A DNA stretch of 54,362 nucleotides. Origin: Burkholderiaceae bacterium (GTDB taxonomy: Bacteria > Pseudomonadota > Gammaproteobacteria > Burkholderiales > Burkholderiaceae_C). Below are positions 54,218 to 54,362 of the stretch, piece after piece. The position numbers were made by a program, and so were the translations under genes. Below the pieces are notes generated by a model. It saw only the letters and a program-made list of their open reading frames with translations. It was not told where the DNA came from and did no database searches. Numbering within the stretch: position 1 is the stretch's first letter; each line of letters begins with the position of its first letter. Where the stretch lies: positions 1 to 54,362 of the forward strand of contig JAFEHU010000032.1 in the NCBI GenBank assembly GCA_017848435.1, in the 5' to 3' direction.

Positions 54218-54362
<145 letters not shown>

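Overview
The window looks like a chromosomal segment of a betaproteobacterium, probably Burkholderiales and most like Comamonadaceae. This is judged from the ribosomal protein and EF-Tu sequences, the EIIA(Man)-HPr-EI (ptsI) cluster, the GC-rich core genes and a Comamonadaceae-type intergenic repeat near 48.1 kb. Assignment is by eye; no database search was possible.

Positions 1 to about 41472 read as one large accessory region: the cargo and transposition module of a Tn7-like element. The transposition genes lie at its right edge on the minus strand (tnsA 41350-40712, tnsB 40715-38805, tnsC 38815-37904, tniQ 37889-36879). The presumed right end, with three ACTTCTGGT-type repeats and a terminal TGACA, stops 12 nt short of the ptsI stop codon. 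The left end was not found and is presumed to lie before position 1.

The cargo is mostly heavy-metal resistance, in modules. (a) 33-1835: DUF2326 ATPase (ABC-3C-like), cut or nearly cut by the window edge. (b) 1912-7083: copper module (CzcI-like leader protein, small periplasmic protein, TolC-like protein, Tat-exported multicopper oxidase, CopI-like cupredoxin, DUF411 protein, CusF-like chaperone). (c) 7214-8068: TorF-type porin. (d) 8179-11593: small secreted protein divergent from copR/copS, then an alpha/beta hydrolase. (e) 11693-13384: merR/merT/merP with a GDCCVxC protein and ynfA, but no merA. (f) 13539-20070: CzcI-like protein plus cusCBA copper/silver efflux. (g) 20429-22143: yegP, a YjzC-like gene, an origin-like palindromic stretch and a DUF2384 antitoxin-like pair. 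(h) 22466-24962: a second copS/copR with its own divergent small secreted gene. (i) 25107-32416: a second RND operon (CzcI-like, czcC, 192-aa protein, czcB, czcA, 126-aa protein, lipoprotein). (j) 32479-35774: cadR divergent from cadA-lspA. (k) 35876-36775: a small orphan and a RelB/YafQ toxin-antitoxin pair.

The modules fit together: two CopRS systems share an almost identical 60-bp divergent control region. Periplasmic copper would be oxidised or bound by the oxidase, cupredoxin and CusF and expelled by CusCBA. Divalent cations would be handled by CadA in the inner membrane and by the second RND pump across the envelope. At five metal promoters the -10 box ends only 6-8 nt before the start codon, which suggests leaderless mRNAs.

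From 41485 onward the DNA is core chromosome: ptsI, ptsH and EIIA(Man), a lipoprotein, a CoA-transferase, a conserved hypothetical protein, DUF4197, a TlpA-like thioredoxin, a peroxiredoxin and the S10 ribosomal operon from rpsQ back to rpsJ, ending in the 3' end of tuf. A promoter and a hairpin at the very 5' end of the predicted transcript lie between rpsJ and rplC.
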